DNA of 64,000 bases from IMG/VR virus record IMGVR_UViG_3300034073_002585, positions 1 to 64,000 of that record. The stretch is one strand, 5' to 3'. Positions 1 through 11,355 of the stretch are shown here, piece by piece (the first letter of the stretch is position 1; every line of letters starts with the position of its first letter). Below the pieces are notes generated by a model. The model did not search any database. It worked only from the letters and a program-made list of their open reading frames with translations, and was not told the origin of the DNA. Position numbers and translations under genes: made by a program. Source of the stretch: a virus.

Positions 1-168
1 TGGGAAGTAAGGTGGGAAGTAAGGTGGGAAGTAAGGTGGGAAGTAAGGTGGGAAGTAAGGTGGGAAGTAAGGTGGGAAGTAAGGTGGGAAGTAAGGTGGG
101 AAGTAAGGTGGGAAGTAAGGTGGGAAGAAAGGAGGGAAGTAGGGCGGGAAGTATGGTGGGAAGAATGG
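1..168. repeat. 12-bp tandem repeat, cut by left edge
   Basis: The unit TGGGAAGTAAGG is repeated ten times without change from 1 to 120, followed by four diverged copies to about 168. The unit length is a multiple of three, and on the minus strand it encodes Tyr-Phe-Pro-Pro. The array starts at the window edge, so its true copy number is unknown. Confidence 0.97.
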
Positions 169-798
169 AGCTACAGTAGTTACGCTATTAGTTACAGAGC
201 CTTCAGACGTTCCATTGGCGTTGACGTGATAGAGAGTATATGTCTGAGAAGAACCGCCATTTTCTGCTTCTGTCCAAGGGTTACTTGTCATCGTAACCTG
301 ACCAGGGTTGGTTACCTGGTCAGATGATACAAAATATGTGGAGGTAATTGCTTTTCCACCAGAGTTACCTTGTGACCAAGAAATGATATCCTGGTTAGCT
401 GTGGTGGAGCTTGCAGATGCATTTTGAGGAGCCTGAGGTACGGTTGTAACCGTTACAGCAGAAGCTGCAGTCGGGTCACCATCACCAGAAGCGTTTGTTA
501 GGAATACCTGAACCGTGTATTCTGTGGCAGACAGCAGCCCAGTTACAGTAACAGAATAGACGCCACTACCGTTTGGTGAAGGCAAAACGCCCGTAGAAAG
601 AACAGTATTGTCTGCTTTTTCTACTGTATAGTTTGTTGCTTCTGGAGATAGCTCATTAATTGTCCATGTGACAATCAGTGCACCATCATCGTAGGGTCTA
701 TCGGTTCCAACATCAGTAGCTGTTACATTTTCGGGCGCTAGCGGCTCTAGAAAGTCATTCTGTGAGGATGACCTTCCACCTGCTTCTTTCTTTGCCAT
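1..798 (-). CDS. Tail/fibre protein: fibronectin III domains then YFPP repeats (partial)
   Basis: The open frame runs from ATG at 798 to the window edge (266 codons, no stop). After a short N-terminus (MAKKEAGGRSSS) there are two fibronectin type III-like domains, about residues 18-118 and 119-208, with the usual Trp in W-T-I and Y-T-V/Y-T-L strands. From about residue 211 the protein becomes a Phe/Tyr-Phe-Pro-Pro repeat encoded by the 12-bp array. It is the last member in this window of the minus-strand tail-fibre cluster and is preceded by short A/G-rich spacing. A role as a minor tail or fibre protein is inferred from position and domains. The Tyr/Pro repeat could be an extended stalk. The C-terminus lies outside the window. 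Confidence 0.8.
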   Translation of the reverse strand, partial: MAKKEAGGRSSSQNDFLEPLAPENVTATDVGTDRPYDDGALIVTWTINELSPEATNYTVEKADNTVLSTGVLPSPNGSGVYSVTVTGLLSATEYTVQVFLTNASGDGDPTAASAVTVTTVPQAPQNASASSTTANQDIISWSQGNSGGKAITSTYFVSSDQVTNPGQVTMTSNPWTEAENGGSSQTYTLYHVNANGTSEGSVTNSVTTVAPFFPPYFPPYFPPFFPPYFPPYFPPYFPPYFPPYFPPYFPPYFPPYFPPYFPPYFP

Positions 799-817
799 GA
801 GTTACTCTCTCTTAACT

Positions 818-3187
818 TTATGCTGTTAGGTCGCCGTATAGAATCCAGCTATCAGTTCCACGCTTCATTATAGTACAGCTTGACCACTGTGTTCTGAGCT
901 TGTTCCCTGGGGTGTAGTTCAAGGTTACGCCTACTGCATTTGCAATAGTTACCTGTCCAGCACCAGTCTGAATGATGTCCATAGATGCACCGATTGGCCA
1001 CTCTAACGTAGAGTTAGTTGGGATGGTGAAGGTTAGAGCGCTTCCACTGTTCATCTCAACTACGTTGTCCTTGTGGTCGAGGGTGTCTAGGGTGTAGCTT
1101 GCAGTCTTTTCGGTGAAGCCAGTCAGCGATGCCACACCAGCAGAAGTCTGGATGGTGTTGTCTGGGAACACGATTCCAGTGGTAGCAATCAAGTTGGCTG
1201 CAGTAACTTCTGAAGCCTGAATTGGTGCCAAAGCAAAAGTGTTTGCCGAGGTGTCGATAAATACAGACTCGTCTGGCTCTGGGACGTAGCCGTCGAAGAA
1301 CTTGAAGACTCCGTCAGTTGCATCACGGAATACACCAGCGTGAGCATAGGTGTTGTCTGCGTAACGACCAGCTGCCCAACCAAGGTCTGGGTTTGAGTGG
1401 ACCTTACCGCGAGCAGTTCCGCCAGACACATAGGTGTCGGTTACGGTGCTGGCAACGGTAAAGGTGTTGCTGGTAACTGCAATGATTTCTAGGCCATCTG
1501 AATCAAAGTCAAACGAGCTAGGAGTAGTGTTAGCTACAGTTACAAAGTAACCAACCTCAAAGCCATGAGCGTCTTCAGTGGTGTAAACAACGTTAGTTCC
1601 GTCACCAGTTGCGTCGGTAACTGTAGCAAGGCCAGCCTGGTTCAAGTAAACCATGTTGTCTTGAAGCTTTAGGTTTGATGTGCTAATGGTGGTAGTGGTT
1701 CCCTGAACAATCAAGTTACCAGTAATGGTCACATCTGGTGCCTCAACAGCGCCAGTGAATGTTGCACCAGCAAGAGCTGCCTTTGCGTCCAACTGAGTCT
1801 GAAGGTTGGAAGTTGCTCCTGCCAAGTAGTTTATTTCGGTAGAAGTTACGTTAGCAGTATCCACGCCATCAAGAGTTGATAGCTGAGTGTAGGTAACGTT
1901 TCCGATGCCAATCATTGGCAGCGGGTCAGTTGACTCGTCGTAGTAGAATGCGTTATCTAGTCTCTGCTTAACATTACGGTCGATGTCAGCTAGGTAGGTA
2001 GAGATTTGCATACCATCTAGACCAGCAATATCAAAGTTGCTGTTAGCTGGGATAGTTAGAGATTCGGCGTTGCTGAATACAACATTTCCAGTGAAGTCTG
2101 GGCTTGCAATTGGTGCGTAGATGCTAGCAGCTGATGAGCTGTCTAGCTTTGCATCTAGCTGGTCTTGAATGTTAGAGCTAACGTTATCTAAGTGTCCGAG
2201 CTCGGTGCCAGATATGTCACCTATGGTAGTTCCAGTAGGTAGAGAAACTGTTCCAGTAAAGGTCGGGCTCTCTAAGGTTGCGTAATCTGCCAAGGTGGTA
2301 GATAGAGAAGTATTTGTTACCAGCTCTGCAGTGTTGTCAATCCCGTGGATTCCTGTAGTGTCGTTTGTGTGAGCAAGAACTGCATCAGACAAGTCACCTT
2401 GAAGAACTAGAAGAGCGGTGTTTGCAATACCGTGAACGTTTAAAGTTTCTCCGTTGTGGGTAGATACTGCGGAGCTAAGTGCGGAAGTGACTACCAGGTC
2501 TGAGGTGTCAGCAATCCCGTGAACGTTAACAGTCTCTAAGTCGTGAGCTGTTATAGCAGACGTTAAATCAGAAGTAACTACTAAATCAGCAGTATTTGCG
2601 ATACCGTGTACGTTGGTAGTTACAGCCTCGTGTACTGATATTGCTCCGTCTATCTCTAGAGTAACGTCTGCAGAGTATGCCAAGTTTGCAGTATTCGAGA
2701 TACCGTGCACATTTGTAGTGTCTTGGTCATGTTGAGATACCGCATTAGCTACGTAAGATTCAGTGGCAAGACCAACTAGGTCACCGCTAACAACTAAATC
2801 AGCAGTGTCAGCAATACCGTGAATATTTGTAGTTACATTAGAGTAGTCTGACACATATGTGTTTGTGTAGGAAATTGCGTTAGATTCAGCATTAGCAATA
2901 TTTCCTGAAATGGTAGTAAAAAAGTTTGCATCATCATTGATGGCAGCAGCAAGCTCATTGAGCGTATCTAATGCACCAGGGGCGGAATCAATAACATTTG
3001 CTATAGCAGCATTGATGTCATCTTGGTTAATTCCAGCATAATCTAAGGATGACCATGTATTGGCTCCATCACCTAGTTTAAACTTAGCGGTATCGGTCTC
3101 ATACCCAAGCTCACCTGCGGCGAGGGTAGGGTTTGCCGAAGTCCATTCTGCGGCGGTTCCTCGCCTAAACTGAATCCTGACTGCCAT
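818..3187 (-). CDS. Tail fibre with Mtd-type N-terminal domain and NVHGI repeats
   Basis: 789 residues. The N-terminal 55 residues (IQFRRGTAAEW, ANPTLAAGELGYETDT, KLGDG, WSSLDY) match the major-tropism-determinant N-terminal domain found at the start of many phage receptor-binding proteins. Residues about 110-310 hold at least seven degenerate repeats of roughly 30 residues built around NVHGIANTADLVV, which suggests a trimeric fibrous shaft. The middle has repeated sequences of the type LDGVDTANVTSTEINYL typical of phage fibres, and the C-terminal 60 residues resemble a distal cap. It probably forms part of the adsorption apparatus. ATG start at 3187 is followed by the conserved N-terminal domain, so the start is secure. 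Confidence 0.85.
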   Translation of the reverse strand: MAVRIQFRRGTAAEWTSANPTLAAGELGYETDTAKFKLGDGANTWSSLDYAGINQDDINAAIANVIDSAPGALDTLNELAAAINDDANFFTTISGNIANAESNAISYTNTYVSDYSNVTTNIHGIADTADLVVSGDLVGLATESYVANAVSQHDQDTTNVHGISNTANLAYSADVTLEIDGAISVHEAVTTNVHGIANTADLVVTSDLTSAITAHDLETVNVHGIADTSDLVVTSALSSAVSTHNGETLNVHGIANTALLVLQGDLSDAVLAHTNDTTGIHGIDNTAELVTNTSLSTTLADYATLESPTFTGTVSLPTGTTIGDISGTELGHLDNVSSNIQDQLDAKLDSSSAASIYAPIASPDFTGNVVFSNAESLTIPANSNFDIAGLDGMQISTYLADIDRNVKQRLDNAFYYDESTDPLPMIGIGNVTYTQLSTLDGVDTANVTSTEINYLAGATSNLQTQLDAKAALAGATFTGAVEAPDVTITGNLIVQGTTTTISTSNLKLQDNMVYLNQAGLATVTDATGDGTNVVYTTEDAHGFEVGYFVTVANTTPSSFDFDSDGLEIIAVTSNTFTVASTVTDTYVSGGTARGKVHSNPDLGWAAGRYADNTYAHAGVFRDATDGVFKFFDGYVPEPDESVFIDTSANTFALAPIQASEVTAANLIATTGIVFPDNTIQTSAGVASLTGFTEKTASYTLDTLDHKDNVVEMNSGSALTFTIPTNSTLEWPIGASMDIIQTGAGQVTIANAVGVTLNYTPGNKLRTQWSSCTIMKRGTDSWILYGDLTA

Positions 3188-3205
3188 CTGTCTTAGTTCC
3201 TTATT

Positions 3206-3436
3206 CTAGAAACTGGATGGCCCTCCGCCATCCCAGTTAATGTTGTATGAGCTAGAGGCGTCGCCGCCATCTACGTTTGTGATGTCTCCTGCTGTCATGG
3301 ATACCCATGCTATTCCGTCATAGGTGTACATCGAACCTATGTCGGACCTGAAGAAGAGGTCGCCCTGCTCAGCAGTCGCTGGAAATGAGCTTCCTTGTAC
3401 GATATTGATTGGTGTTAGAAACTTCTTACTAGCCAT
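3206..3436 (-). CDS. Small tail-associated protein, KKFLTPI family
   Basis: 76 residues. The N-terminus (SKKFLTPINIVQGSSFPATAEQGDLFFRSD) is related to the N-terminus of the next fibre gene and strongly to the small protein encoded at 41947-42222. The middle has a Y-T-Y-D-G-I-A-W strand as in fibre attachment modules, and the C-terminus is Gly-rich and ends GGGPSSF, a form shared with two other tail-type proteins here. It likely is an adaptor or accessory piece of the fibre assembly; that is inference from position and shared motifs. Confidence 0.7.
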   Translation of the reverse strand: MASKKFLTPINIVQGSSFPATAEQGDLFFRSDIGSMYTYDGIAWVSMTAGDITNVDGGDASSSYNINWDGGGPSSF

Positions 3437-3475
3437 CTCTAAGCGACCTCTTTCTTCTGTCCTATTTTACCCTAA

Positions 3476-5245
3476 TTACCCAACTACGACTACGCGGTAG
3501 CTGTTAGCAGCAACGGTGCTTGCAGCAGTCCAAGTAAGAGTAATCGTGTTAGCGTCGGTGTGTACAACATCAACCATAACTTCGGAGTCATCTGATAGGT
3601 CACGGATAGAAACAACCGTGTCAGAGGTGTTGAGGTTGTGAGATACGGTCCAAGTTGCGATGTTACTTGAAGGAGTGATTTCCGCGTTGCTTGCGGCGTA
3701 CTTGGTGGTTGCACCGAGGTTGGAGCGAGCTCCAGCAGCGGTTGTTGCACCCGTACCACCCTGGCTGATAGCGATGGTGCCATCAAGGTCAGCAACTGGA
3801 ATGGTGCTAGAAGCAGTGAATGCGCTAGTTCCGTTACCAGTAATGTAACCAGTTAGGCTGGTTGCACCAGTACCACCGTAAGGAACACCCACAGTAGTGC
3901 CGTTCCAAGTACCAGAAGTGATGGTACCTACAGTATCAATCGAAGACTGACCAGCGTAGTTGGCAGAAATGTCAATGGAATCAGCGTTTACGGTGATGCG
4001 GTCAGTGGTTCCACCAATGTTAAAGACGGTTCCGTCCTGAACAAGACCAGCACCAGCAGAGATAACACCTGCACCAGAGAACTGAGTAAAGGTTAGGTTG
4101 GTGGTACCAACTGAAATTACATCATTCGTTGACAATACCCAGCCAGTGTCACCCTGAGTAGTACCTTCAGATACGAAGGTAAACAGACCTGCTGTAACCT
4201 CTTCGTCTGAGTCAGAGTCAGCTGAACGGGTCCATGAACCACCATCAACTACATCGTAGATACCGTTCTCAGAAGCGTCGGTCTGGTTCTTTACAAGAAC
4301 ACGGTCGCCAGCAACAAGAGATACACCGTCAACGGTCTGAGTTCCGCTTAAGGTGATGTTGGCAGTGGTAGCTGCACGAACCGATAGCTTGACATCAAGA
4401 CCCTGAGCTGAAGCTTCAATCTGCGAGTCAACATAGCTCTTGAGAGCCAAGGTTGAGGTGTTAGCAGTGAAGACACCAGTTGAGCTGTTGTAGGTAAGAG
4501 TGTTGTCGCCAGCTGCTACAGCGGCACGAGCACGTGCGTCGGTGTAGTAGAGGTCAGTACCCTCTGCAATGTCGTTGGTGGTCAGGTTGTTGATAGTGTT
4601 GTCTACTGCCGAAATTTCACCGTCAACGTAAGATACAGTTGCAACATTTGCAGTGTCTACAGTGAATACACCAGTCGAGCTGTTGTAGTCTAGGTAGTCA
4701 TCACCAGAGCTAACTGCACCACGAGCACGAGCGTCAGTGTAGTAAAGGTTGGTAGAACCTTCAGTTAGGTCGTCGGTGTCAGAGTCAGCTACACCGTTCT
4801 CAGCGGTAATGGTAAGACCATCACCGTCACCAGTGATGGTGATGTTGGTTAGAGTAGCGTTGGTCAGCAGGTTAGCTGCGTCACCCTTTGCACGAGCGGT
4901 GGTGTAGTAAAGATTAGTTAGACCCTCTGACAAGTCGTCAGTGTCCATGCTTCCAGATACATAGCTGTCAACACGAGCATCGGTGTAGTAAAGGTTATTG
5001 GAACCTTCCTCGATGTCATCGGTGGTTAGTGCGTCGATTGCATTTGAGATTGCAGTGTCAACATTTCCACCAGCAGCCAAAGTAACCCAAGCGGAGCCGC
5101 TGTAGTACTTAAGGGTGGAGTCTGAGGTGTTGTAATAGAATTGACCAGTTACTGGGGACGAGGGCGCAGACGACAGGTTTTGAATCCTGGCATTGAGCAG
5201 CTCATTCTTATTGAGGTCAAGCCCTGTTAGGAATTGCTTTGCCAT
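3476..5245 (-). CDS. Tail fibre with LYYTDARAR repeats
   Basis: 589 residues. The N-terminus (MAKQFLTGLDLNKNELLNARIQNL, followed by a GQFYYNTSD and LKYYSGSAW module) is a common phage fibre attachment domain. Residues about 90-260 contain four repeats around LYYTDARAR and two YNSSTGVFT strands. Residues about 280-400 carry a sequence with GDRVLVKNQT and NGIYDV that is widespread in aquatic phage fibres. The C-terminal 55 residues (HNLN..DTVV...TDANTITLTW) are related to the C-terminus of the next gene at 5267, pointing to a shared distal module. Function as a receptor-binding or shaft protein is inferred. Confidence 0.83.
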   Translation of the reverse strand: MAKQFLTGLDLNKNELLNARIQNLSSAPSSPVTGQFYYNTSDSTLKYYSGSAWVTLAAGGNVDTAISNAIDALTTDDIEEGSNNLYYTDARVDSYVSGSMDTDDLSEGLTNLYYTTARAKGDAANLLTNATLTNITITGDGDGLTITAENGVADSDTDDLTEGSTNLYYTDARARGAVSSGDDYLDYNSSTGVFTVDTANVATVSYVDGEISAVDNTINNLTTNDIAEGTDLYYTDARARAAVAAGDNTLTYNSSTGVFTANTSTLALKSYVDSQIEASAQGLDVKLSVRAATTANITLSGTQTVDGVSLVAGDRVLVKNQTDASENGIYDVVDGGSWTRSADSDSDEEVTAGLFTFVSEGTTQGDTGWVLSTNDVISVGTTNLTFTQFSGAGVISAGAGLVQDGTVFNIGGTTDRITVNADSIDISANYAGQSSIDTVGTITSGTWNGTTVGVPYGGTGATSLTGYITGNGTSAFTASSTIPVADLDGTIAISQGGTGATTAAGARSNLGATTKYAASNAEITPSSNIATWTVSHNLNTSDTVVSIRDLSDDSEVMVDVVHTDANTITLTWTAASTVAANSYRVVVVG

Positions 5246-5266
5246 TCTTTTTTATTCTTTCTTTTT

Positions 5267-5629
5267 CTAGGAGAGGTACGCTTTCCCCGAAATTGCTGCG
5301 GAGAAAGTTATTGTTATGTTGTTTGCGTCAGTGTGGCTGACAGCGCCCTCGACTAGGTTTGAAGCTGAGTCGAAGATTTGTACGGTCGGATAGAAGTTCA
5401 AGTTGTGGGCTATCGACCAGGTGTTGCTCGTAGCACCCTGAGTGTGAGTGTACGAAACTTGAGTGGTGTCTACACCAATATATTCAAGACTGTTCCATGC
5501 AGTAGAGCCGTCTCCAATTTTCATTAGACGAGTGTCTCGCTCTATCCCTACTTCGCCCCTTGCAAGAGTCGGGTTAGCTGACTCCCAGTTGGATGCGGTG
5601 TCATTTCTAAGTTGTATCTGTACGGCCAT
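5267..5629 (-). CDS. Short tail-fibre protein, Mtd-type N-terminus
   Basis: 120 residues. The first 50 residues repeat the Mtd-type N-terminal domain of the 818-3187 fibre (IQLRNDTASNWESANPTLARGEVGIERDT, KIGDG, WNSLEY). The remaining 65 residues (SIAHNLNFYPTVQIFD, HTDANNITITFSAA) match the C-terminal module of the 3476-5245 fibre. It is therefore a minimal two-domain fibre, head domain plus distal module, without a shaft. Such small versions may cap or connect longer fibres. Confidence 0.75.
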   Translation of the reverse strand: MAVQIQLRNDTASNWESANPTLARGEVGIERDTRLMKIGDGSTAWNSLEYIGVDTTQVSYTHTQGATSNTWSIAHNLNFYPTVQIFDSASNLVEGAVSHTDANNITITFSAAISGKAYLS

Positions 5630-5650
5630 AATGTATTTGCCTATCCTTTG

Positions 5651-6349
5651 TTAGAAGGTGGTGGCGTCTCCCCCCTCAATTGTACCTGAAATATTCTGTC
5701 CTGATATCTGTAGCTGTGTGCTGTGAATGTTTGTCCACATGTTGTTTGAAGAGTCGTAAGTTACGACATCTCCCTGTAACGGTTCATTAAAGTCAACGTC
5801 ATTTAAGTCTTCAAAATTGTTTACCGTACCAGCGTCACCAATAGGTGCAACAAGTAGCGAAACAGATTCATTGTATGTAAACTCTGTAGCCGTACCATCT
5901 AAGTAGACAAGAACAAAGGTTCTCCATCCAGAGCTACTAGTCACGGAACGGACGTAGTGCCTGCTCATATTTCTTGTGTTGTCGTTTGACTGGATAGTAA
6001 TAATAGATTTGTATGTGTTGGTCGACTGGGTCATTGCATTTAGCAGACCGAGCTGGCCGTCAGTTATCGCGTCTGTTTCTGAGATATATAACTCTGTTGC
6101 CAAACTTAAGTCAGCATTATTAAAAGCCATGTAGCCACCGCCAGGGTTAGCGGCTGAGACAGAGTTGTTAAATTTGTAGTTGGCACTAAGACCAGCGCCA
6201 GCCTCGCCTTGCGGACCTGTTGGTCCTTGCGGTCCCGCAGCTCCAGCTGGACCTACAGGACCCTGTGCTCCCTGTGGCCCAGCTGCTGCAACTGTGATTT
6301 GACGAGCATATCTACCAGAAGTAACTGTGCTAACTGTGTATCCTGCCAT
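5651..6349 (-). CDS. Collagen-like tail protein
   Basis: 232 residues. After an N-terminal beta segment there are about nine Gly-X-Y triplets (residues about 25-52, GPQGAQGPVGPAG and following), a collagen-like triple-helix stretch common in phage fibres. The C-terminal 170 residues have a SYSKE-like beta pattern with FEDLNDVDF, VVTYDSSNNMW and end EGGDATTF, matching the Gly-rich end motif of its neighbours. ATG at 6349 overlaps the previous stop by one base. The proline-containing triplets make it a candidate substrate for the prolyl-hydroxylase-like enzymes encoded at 19.7-20.8 kb (inference). Confidence 0.82.
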   Translation of the reverse strand: MAGYTVSTVTSGRYARQITVAAAGPQGAQGPVGPAGAAGPQGPTGPQGEAGAGLSANYKFNNSVSAANPGGGYMAFNNADLSLATELYISETDAITDGQLGLLNAMTQSTNTYKSIITIQSNDNTRNMSRHYVRSVTSSSGWRTFVLVYLDGTATEFTYNESVSLLVAPIGDAGTVNNFEDLNDVDFNEPLQGDVVTYDSSNNMWTNIHSTQLQISGQNISGTIEGGDATTF

Positions 6350-6711
6350 TAGTAAGTTACCTCCGACCTAACTGCAAAGTTACCTTGCAACAATTTATAT
6401 ACATATAAATCAGATGATGGTGCAACCAACTCCAGGTCATACACATAAAGACCTTCATCTATGTTTGCCATTTGAGAGTCGTCAACATAAATTGCAATGC
6501 TGCCATCACTATCCCCCAGTTCGATGCCACCATTTTCAGTAGTCAGATTCAAAACTACTGTTGAACTTTGTGCTGTGGGGCGTACTTGCATCCTTGCAGA
6601 ATATCCGTCAAACAATATTGGCTTATTAGCTGGGTCTTTGTAGTAAATGATGCGCGAAAGCGTAGAGCCTTGGTCGGCTACTATGTTGTATTGTCCAGCT
6701 GGTGTGCTCAT
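6349..6711 (-). CDS. Baseplate/tail protein, upstream gene of fibre cluster
   Basis: 120 residues, first gene of the minus-strand fibre cluster and translationally joined to the collagen-like gene. The sequence shows a beta-rich pattern (ITWxxGxT-like start, ARMQVRPTA, VLNLTTENGG, LYVYDLELV) like small phage baseplate or upper-fibre attachment proteins. No catalytic motif is visible. The assignment to tail structure comes from position and pattern only. Confidence 0.6.
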   Translation of the reverse strand: MSTPAGQYNIVADQGSTLSRIIYYKDPANKPILFDGYSARMQVRPTAQSSTVVLNLTTENGGIELGDSDGSIAIYVDDSQMANIDEGLYVYDLELVAPSSDLYVYKLLQGNFAVRSEVTY

Positions 6712-6784
6712 TGGACTCTTTCGGCAGGAGAGGCAAAGATGTCTCTCTAATTTTACCTCACTTTAAATTAGACGATGAGAGAGG

Positions 6785-6796
6785 TATACTAGCTAT
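6785..6796 (+). promoter_or_regulatory. Leaderless promoter -10
   Basis: TATACT at 6785-6790 lies 6 nt before the ATG at 6797, so transcription should begin at or next to the start codon. No clear -35 is seen. The stretch 6712-6784 is the divergent spacer between the fibre cluster and the right-hand genes. Confidence 0.65.
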
Positions 6797-7018
6797 ATGA
6801 TTGCAACAGATACAGAGACAGAGCAGCAAAGTGAAACTTCTAGTCCAAAATATGCTCATTACGCCGAGTCAGTGTCTGTTACTGAGGGTTACATAATTGG
6901 TAGACCTATAGTGGCTTTGTGCGGAGAGGTATTTATTCCGTCTAGGGACCCTAAAAAATTTCCAATCTGTCCGATTTGCAAAGAGATTGTAGAAGCACTA
7001 TTATTGCCAGAAGAATAA
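6797..7018 (+). CDS. DUF3039-like protein
   Basis: 73 residues. The pattern HYAESVSVTEGYIIGRPIVALCGEVFIPSRDPKKFPICPICKEI matches the actinobacterial DUF3039 family (ALCGxxWxPxRDPxxFPVCPxCKEI), with three Cys that could bind a metal. The function of the family is unknown. It is a useful host marker because the family is essentially actinobacterial. The gene is leaderless (TATACT six bases upstream of ATG) and stands alone before the nrd operon. Confidence 0.8.
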   Translation: MIATDTETEQQSETSSPKYAHYAESVSVTEGYIIGRPIVALCGEVFIPSRDPKKFPICPICKEIVEALLLPEE

Positions 7019-7041
7019 AAATCAACCACTAGATTTTGTTC

Positions 7042-7133
7042 TATACTAGTTACCCAACCAGTCCTGACGGGGTCCTAAAAGACCTATTAAACGTCAGGAT
7101 TTTCCATCTTTATATTCGAAAGGTACCAACAAA
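7042..7133 (+). promoter_or_regulatory. nrd operon promoter and structured leader
   Basis: TATACT at 7042-7047 is a likely -10. It is followed by a nested hairpin: outer arms TCCTGACG (7062-7069) and CGTCAGGA (7092-7099), inner arms GGTC (7071-7074) and GACC (7081-7084), then TTTT. This resembles an attenuator or a protein-binding leader. A ribosome site (GAAAGG) follows before the ATG of nrdH at 7134. Confidence 0.55.
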
Positions 7134-7355
7134 ATGGTCACTGTGTACACACTCCCAGCTTGCGTTCAATGCGATAGTACGAAGAGGGTGTTGACCAAAA
7201 ATGCAGTTGAGTATGAAGAAGTAGATTTAAGCCAGAACTCTGAAGCTCTAGCTATGGTTCGCGACCTCGGCTATAGTGCTGCTCCTGTTGTAGTCGCGGG
7301 CGATGAGCACTGGAGTGGATTTCGACCAGACAAGCTTGCTACACTCTCTGAGTAG
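7134..7355 (+). CDS. nrdH: Glutaredoxin-like protein NrdH
   Basis: 73 residues, the normal NrdH size. The redox site is C10-V-Q-C13 and the C-terminal WSGFRPD (from W60) is the NrdH signature that separates it from ordinary glutaredoxins. NrdH is reduced by thioredoxin reductase and in turn reduces the class Ib ribonucleotide reductase NrdE in the cytoplasm. First gene of a four-gene operon; its TAG shares a base with the GTG start of nrdI. Confidence 0.95.
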   Translation: MVTVYTLPACVQCDSTKRVLTKNAVEYEEVDLSQNSEALAMVRDLGYSAAPVVVAGDEHWSGFRPDKLATLSE

Positions 7356-7743
7356 TGTATGACATTGTTTATTTTTCTAACATCTCGAACAACACCCATC
7401 GGTTTGTCGAGAAGTTAGGTCTTCCTGCTCAGCGGATACCCGTCCGCTGGGACAGTGAACAGCCTTTTATGGCTAAAAGGGAGTATGTTCTCTTCGTACC
7501 TACTTATGGTGGGGGCAACGATGAGCACACAATTCCCAAGCAGGTCAAGAAGTTCTTGAACATCAAGACCAACAGAAACTTACTCAAAGGTGTTGTCGGC
7601 TTTGGCAACACTAATTTTGGTGACCACTATTGTGCGGCAGCCGAGATGATTTCAGCAAAAACTGGTGTACCTTTGCTGTATAAAGTTGAAATTATGGGTA
7701 CGCCATACGACGTAGAACAAGTACTAGAGAGGCTAGACAGACT

Positions 7744-7771
<28 letters not shown>
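7355..7771 (+). CDS. nrdI: NrdI flavodoxin-like protein
   Basis: 138 residues with GTG start overlapping the nrdH stop. NrdI is a flavodoxin that supplies oxidant to assemble the dimanganese-tyrosyl radical of NrdF. The flavin-binding pattern is visible: [16 protein letters not shown] at the N-terminus, [10 protein letters not shown] in the middle and [14 protein letters not shown] near residue 90. The C-terminus overlaps the start of nrdE by 28 bases, so the three genes are probably translated together. Confidence 0.93.
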
Positions 7772-10817
<3,046 letters not shown>

Positions 10818-10826
10818 GGAGGTATC

Positions 10827-10877
10827 ATGGACGACTGCAAGTGTGGCGGTAACTGCCCATGTGGTGGAAATAAGTAG
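10827..10877 (+). CDS. 16-residue Cys-rich peptide after nrdF
   Basis: Tiny ORF encoding MDDCKCGGNCPCGGNK, with two Cys-x-Cys pairs that look like a miniature metallothionein or a metal-binding peptide. It starts 10 bases after the nrdF stop behind one of the strongest ribosome sites in the window (AAGGAGG, five bases of spacing) and ends just before the operon terminator, so it is very probably translated. A link to metal supply for NrdF is possible but is inference only. I do not recognise a family. Confidence 0.7.
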   Translation: MDDCKCGGNCPCGGNK

Positions 10878-10890
10878 CCACTAAATAAGA

Positions 10891-10921
10891 AACCACCCCC
10901 TAGTGGGGTGGTTTTTATTTT
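10891..10921 (+). terminator. Terminator of nrd operon
   Basis: Perfect 9-bp stem AACCACCCC / GGGGTGGTT with a 5-base loop followed by TTTATTTTT. Confidence 0.92.
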
Positions 10922-10931
10922 TATATAGATG

Positions 10932-10944
10932 TATAGTTTTCTCT
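10932..10944 (+). promoter_or_regulatory. Leaderless promoter -10
   Basis: TATAGT at 10932-10937, seven bases before ATG at 10945 and directly after the nrd terminator. Confidence 0.6.
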
Positions 10945-11355
10945 ATGTCATATAACCCAAACTTTGATGTTGACTTCTCTAGAGGAAAATTAGGAGAAGA
11001 TTTAGTGTCTGCATTGCCAGAAATGATACAAGATGGAAAAATTGAAGTTAAGACAGATAGTTTAGCTATAAAAACTGGAAATTTTTATGTAGAGACTTGG
11101 CAAAGAAATGTCTACGACATGGAGTGGAAAAAGTCTGGAATTAATGTGACTACCGCCGACTACTGGGCATTTGTAGTAGAACAAACTGGTGCTATGTATT
11201 TAATCAGTACGTCAGATTTGAAAGATTTGATTAGGAAAAATATAGATAAGTACAGAGAAGGGGAGCAGTCTATCGTTAACTATCAGACAAATGGCAGTAG
11301 AGGTAGACTTGTACCAGTATTAGACATTGCGACAAAAATGTTAGGTAAGAACTGA
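10945..11355 (+). CDS. Possible PD-(D/E)XK-type nuclease
   Basis: 136 residues starting at the leaderless ATG 10945 rather than the upstream in-frame start at 10903, which lies inside the terminator. GKLGEDLV near the N-terminus and KIEVKTD near residue 36 followed by GNFYVE resemble the G-E and (D)-x-x-E-V-K catalytic strands of small PD-(D/E)XK nucleases such as Holliday-junction or restriction-type enzymes. It could process phage DNA or degrade host DNA. The call is motif-based and tentative. Its stop overlaps the start of the FmdB-like gene. Confidence 0.5.
   Translation: MSYNPNFDVDFSRGKLGEDLVSALPEMIQDGKIEVKTDSLAIKTGNFYVETWQRNVYDMEWKKSGINVTTADYWAFVVEQTGAMYLISTSDLKDLIRKNIDKYREGEQSIVNYQTNGSRGRLVPVLDIATKMLGKN

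Noticed and set aside
1-168. CRISPR-like array
   Set aside because: Units are contiguous with no spacers and encode a protein repeat.
3660-3848. Plus-strand ORF within a fibre gene
   Set aside because: Shadow of the minus-strand fibre with no ribosome site or known pattern.
10903-10944. Longer start for the nuclease-like gene
   Set aside because: Lies within the terminator and -10 region; the leaderless ATG at 10945 fits better.
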